Part shown: positions 62,468 to 64,000 of the stretch, in pieces
Layout of the letters: the number at the start of each line of letters is the position of its first letter
Numbering within the stretch: the first letter of the stretch is position 1
Source: JBJFCE01 sp051888775
GTDB taxonomy: Bacteria > Bacillota > Clostridia > Lachnospirales > Lachnospiraceae
NCBI GenBank assembly: GCA_051888775.1
Contig: JBJFCE010000032.1
Coordinates: 62,001-126,000 of the forward strand
Reading direction: 5' to 3'
Length of the DNA: 64,000 nucleotides
Position numbers and translations under genes: made by a program
Notes under the pieces: model-generated
Database searches by the model: none
What the model was told of the DNA's origin: nothing
The model's input: only the letters and a program-made list of their open reading frames with translations

Positions 62468-62532
62468 AAAAAAGATATGGTACAAAGGGGGACTGTTTTT
62501 TGTGTTGTACTCCTTTGTACCATATCTTTTTT
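62468..62532. terminator. Very long perfect hairpin after serA
   Basis: Perfect 21-bp arms (62468-62488 with 62512-62532), starting AAAAAAGATATGG and ending CCATATCTTTTTT, around a 23-base loop. The T-run makes it a terminator for serA. It is unusually long for one and directly adjoins copy B. Confidence 0.85.
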
Positions 62533-62585
62533 GCTTAAACATATTTCTGTCTGATATTTCTCGGTTTTACAATCAGATCATACTC

Positions 62586-63749
62586 TTATTTTACGACTCT
62601 GACACGGAAAACCCCGTCAATTGCCTGAAGCTTCTCTACGATTTCCTTTGTTGCGGGAGACTCGATATCCATCATGGTATAAGCCACTTCTCCGCGGGAT
62701 TTGTTCATCATATCGGAAATATTGATTCCGGCATCTCCGAAGCATGCGGTAAATTTTGTGATCATATTTGCCGTATTCTTATGGCAGATACCGACTCTGC
62801 CTGCCTTGCTGCAGACACCCATATCCAATGCGGGATAGTTTACGGAATTCTTGATGTTACCGTTCTGTAAGTAATCCATCATTTCCTTTACTGCCATCTT
62901 TGCACAGTTATCCTCGGATTCCTCCGTAGAAGCACCAAGATGCGGCGTTACGATACATCCGGCTTTTCCGGCAACGGTCGTATTCGGGAAATCCGTTACA
63001 TACTTGCGGATCTTACCGCTTTCGATTCCTGCCAGAATCGCATTTTCATCTGCCAGAAGATCTCTTGCAAAATTCAAAAGGATGACACCATCCTTCATCA
63101 TATCGATTGCTTCTTTATTGATCATTCCCTTTGTGGAATCCAGAAGCGGTACATGAATGGTAATAAAATCACATACCTTATAAATCTCCTCAACATTCAG
63201 CACATGCTTTACGTCACGGCTCAAATTCCATGCAGCATCTACCGAAAGATACGGATCGTATCCGTATACTTCCATTCCCAGATGCTTTGCGGCATTTGCA
63301 ACCTTAACACCGATTGCTCCAAGACCGATGATACCTAACTTCTTACCTTCCAGCTCGGTTCCTGCAAAACGCTTTTTCTCTTTTTCGGTTGCCTTTGCAA
63401 TATTTTCATCTGTCTTTGCGGAGGTTACCCATTCGATGCCGCCTACGATGTCACGGCATGCAAGCAGCATTCCTGCAAGTACCATCTCCTTGACACCGTT
63501 TGCGTTTGCACCCGGAGTATTAAAGACAACAATTCCTTTTTCTGCACACTTATCAAGCGGAATATTATTGACACCGGCACCAGCTCTTGCAACAGCCAAA
63601 AGCTTCTCCGGAAGATCCATCTCATGCATGGAAGCGGAACGGACAAGGATTCCGTCTGCTTCTGCTACATTTTCGGTTTTTTCGTACTGATTGCTAAAAT
63701 TCACAAGACCGATCTGGGAAATCGGGTTCAGGCAATGATATTTAAACAT
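62586..63749 (-). CDS. serA: D-3-phosphoglycerate dehydrogenase
   Basis: SerA makes 3-phosphohydroxypyruvate, the first step of serine synthesis. The NAD motif is GIIGLGAIGVKVANAA (about 140-155); the catalytic pattern includes AGAGVNNIPLDKCAEKGI and PHLGASTEESEDNCA. The C-terminal ACT domain (about 315-387) may sense serine. The length (387) is that of the short form. It follows serC by 27 bases. Confidence 0.95.
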   Translation of the reverse strand: MFKYHCLNPISQIGLVNFSNQYEKTENVAEADGILVRSASMHEMDLPEKLLAVARAGAGVNNIPLDKCAEKGIVVFNTPGANANGVKEMVLAGMLLACRDIVGGIEWVTSAKTDENIAKATEKEKKRFAGTELEGKKLGIIGLGAIGVKVANAAKHLGMEVYGYDPYLSVDAAWNLSRDVKHVLNVEEIYKVCDFITIHVPLLDSTKGMINKEAIDMMKDGVILLNFARDLLADENAILAGIESGKIRKYVTDFPNTTVAGKAGCIVTPHLGASTEESEDNCAKMAVKEMMDYLQNGNIKNSVNYPALDMGVCSKAGRVGICHKNTANMITKFTACFGDAGINISDMMNKSRGEVAYTMMDIESPATKEIVEKLQAIDGVFRVRVVK

Positions 63750-63776
63750 CTTGTTTCCTTCTTTCTATGTATTGGA

Positions 63777-64000
63777 TTAGGAATTTGCTTTTTCAAACTC
63801 TTTCATAAATGCAACAAGCTTTTCAACACCCTCGATCGGCATTGCATTGTAGATACTTGCACGCATACCGCCAACGCTTCTGTGACCTTTCAGATTGACG
63901 AAGCCTGCAGCTGTAGCTTCTTTTACAAACTTTGCATCCAGCTCTTCATTTCCTGTTACGAACGGTACATTCATCAAAGAACGATCCTTTGGTACAACCG
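63777..64000 (-). CDS. serC: Phosphoserine aminotransferase, C-terminal end (partial)
   Basis: Only the last 74 residues lie in the window; the frame continues off the right edge (VPKDRSLMNVPFVTGNEELD). The ending KGHRSVGGMRASIYNAMPIEGVEKLV is the SerC C terminus. The enzyme converts 3-phosphohydroxypyruvate to phosphoserine and forms an operon with serA. Confidence 0.95.
   Translation of the reverse strand, partial: VVPKDRSLMNVPFVTGNEELDAKFVKEATAAGFVNLKGHRSVGGMRASIYNAMPIEGVEKLVAFMKEFEKANS

Noticed and set aside
62468..62532. Long hairpin as part of structured repeat copy B
   Set aside because: It lies outside the paired termini of copy B, shares no core motif, and has the T-run expected of a terminator for serA.

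Overview
The window reads as chromosomal DNA of a spore-forming, anaerobic member of the Clostridia, most probably a Lachnospiraceae species. This rests on the moderate-to-low GC, strong AGGAGG-type ribosome binding sites, sporulation genes (YlbJ, YtfJ/GerW), the clostridial GGGtGRT/NifU-like pair, and the gene orders rsmD-coaD-ylbJ, asp23-fakA-recG and ruvA-ruvB-zapA. No phage, transposase, CRISPR array or rRNA operon is visible. Almost all genes lie on the minus strand.

Layout. 1-11.7 kb: the end of ylbJ converges on a long minus-strand block (asp23, fakA, recG, degV, a type IIA topoisomerase pair, rsmD, coaD, a coiled-coil protein); rpmB diverges from it. 12.2-14.7 kb: a minus cluster with ytfJ, a DUF2953 protein, a small membrane protein and a J-domain-like coiled-coil protein. 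14.8-15.9 kb: a plus-strand HD-GYP-like protein that has lost the His of its HD pair. 15.9-24.9 kb: minus genes for a Nudix hydrolase, an FtsW/RodA-PBP fusion, a U32 protein, ZapA, RuvBA, and a Gx/NusG_II pair. 25.2-33.9 kb: branched-chain amino acid synthesis (ilvB, two ilvN-type subunits, ilvC, leuC, leuD) and a cobalamin-dependent methionine synthase. 34-36 kb: small membrane and lipoprotein genes. 36.1-40.4 kb: a PII-like/DUF1538 pair and the GGGtGRT/NifU-like pair. 40.5-46.7 kb: a beta-helix protein, topoisomerase III, a STAND-like ATPase, and an EAL protein with a ruined GGDEF site. 46.8-51.3 kb: asd, argH, an ABC transporter without a binding protein, and tRNA-Thr(CGT). 51.5-56.1 kb: an MscS channel, a branching-enzyme homologue lacking its catalytic residues, and a DUF1015 protein. 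56.4-62.1 kb: YbaK, an HD-GYP/GGDEF receptor and a chemoreceptor. 62.5 kb to the end: serA and the end of serC.

The most unusual feature is a family of intergenic structured repeats (25209-25405, 41315-41453, 62266-62466, and a truncated inverted copy at 56113-56207). They share a conserved core (nested stems, a TGTGAG motif, a GNRA-capped hairpin) enclosed by a long outer stem. The outer stem differs completely in sequence between copies but stays self-complementary, and two inner stems also differ by paired changes. That is the signature of selection on an RNA fold. I do not recognise it as a named family. Two copies bracket the block that separates DUF1015 from serA-serC.

Cyclic-di-GMP turnover is represented three times (an HD-GYP-like protein, a GGDEF/EAL protein, an HD-GYP/GGDEF protein), two of them with damaged active sites. 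Several start codons were moved downstream of the longest reading frame on the basis of ribosome binding sites; the reasons are in the entries.
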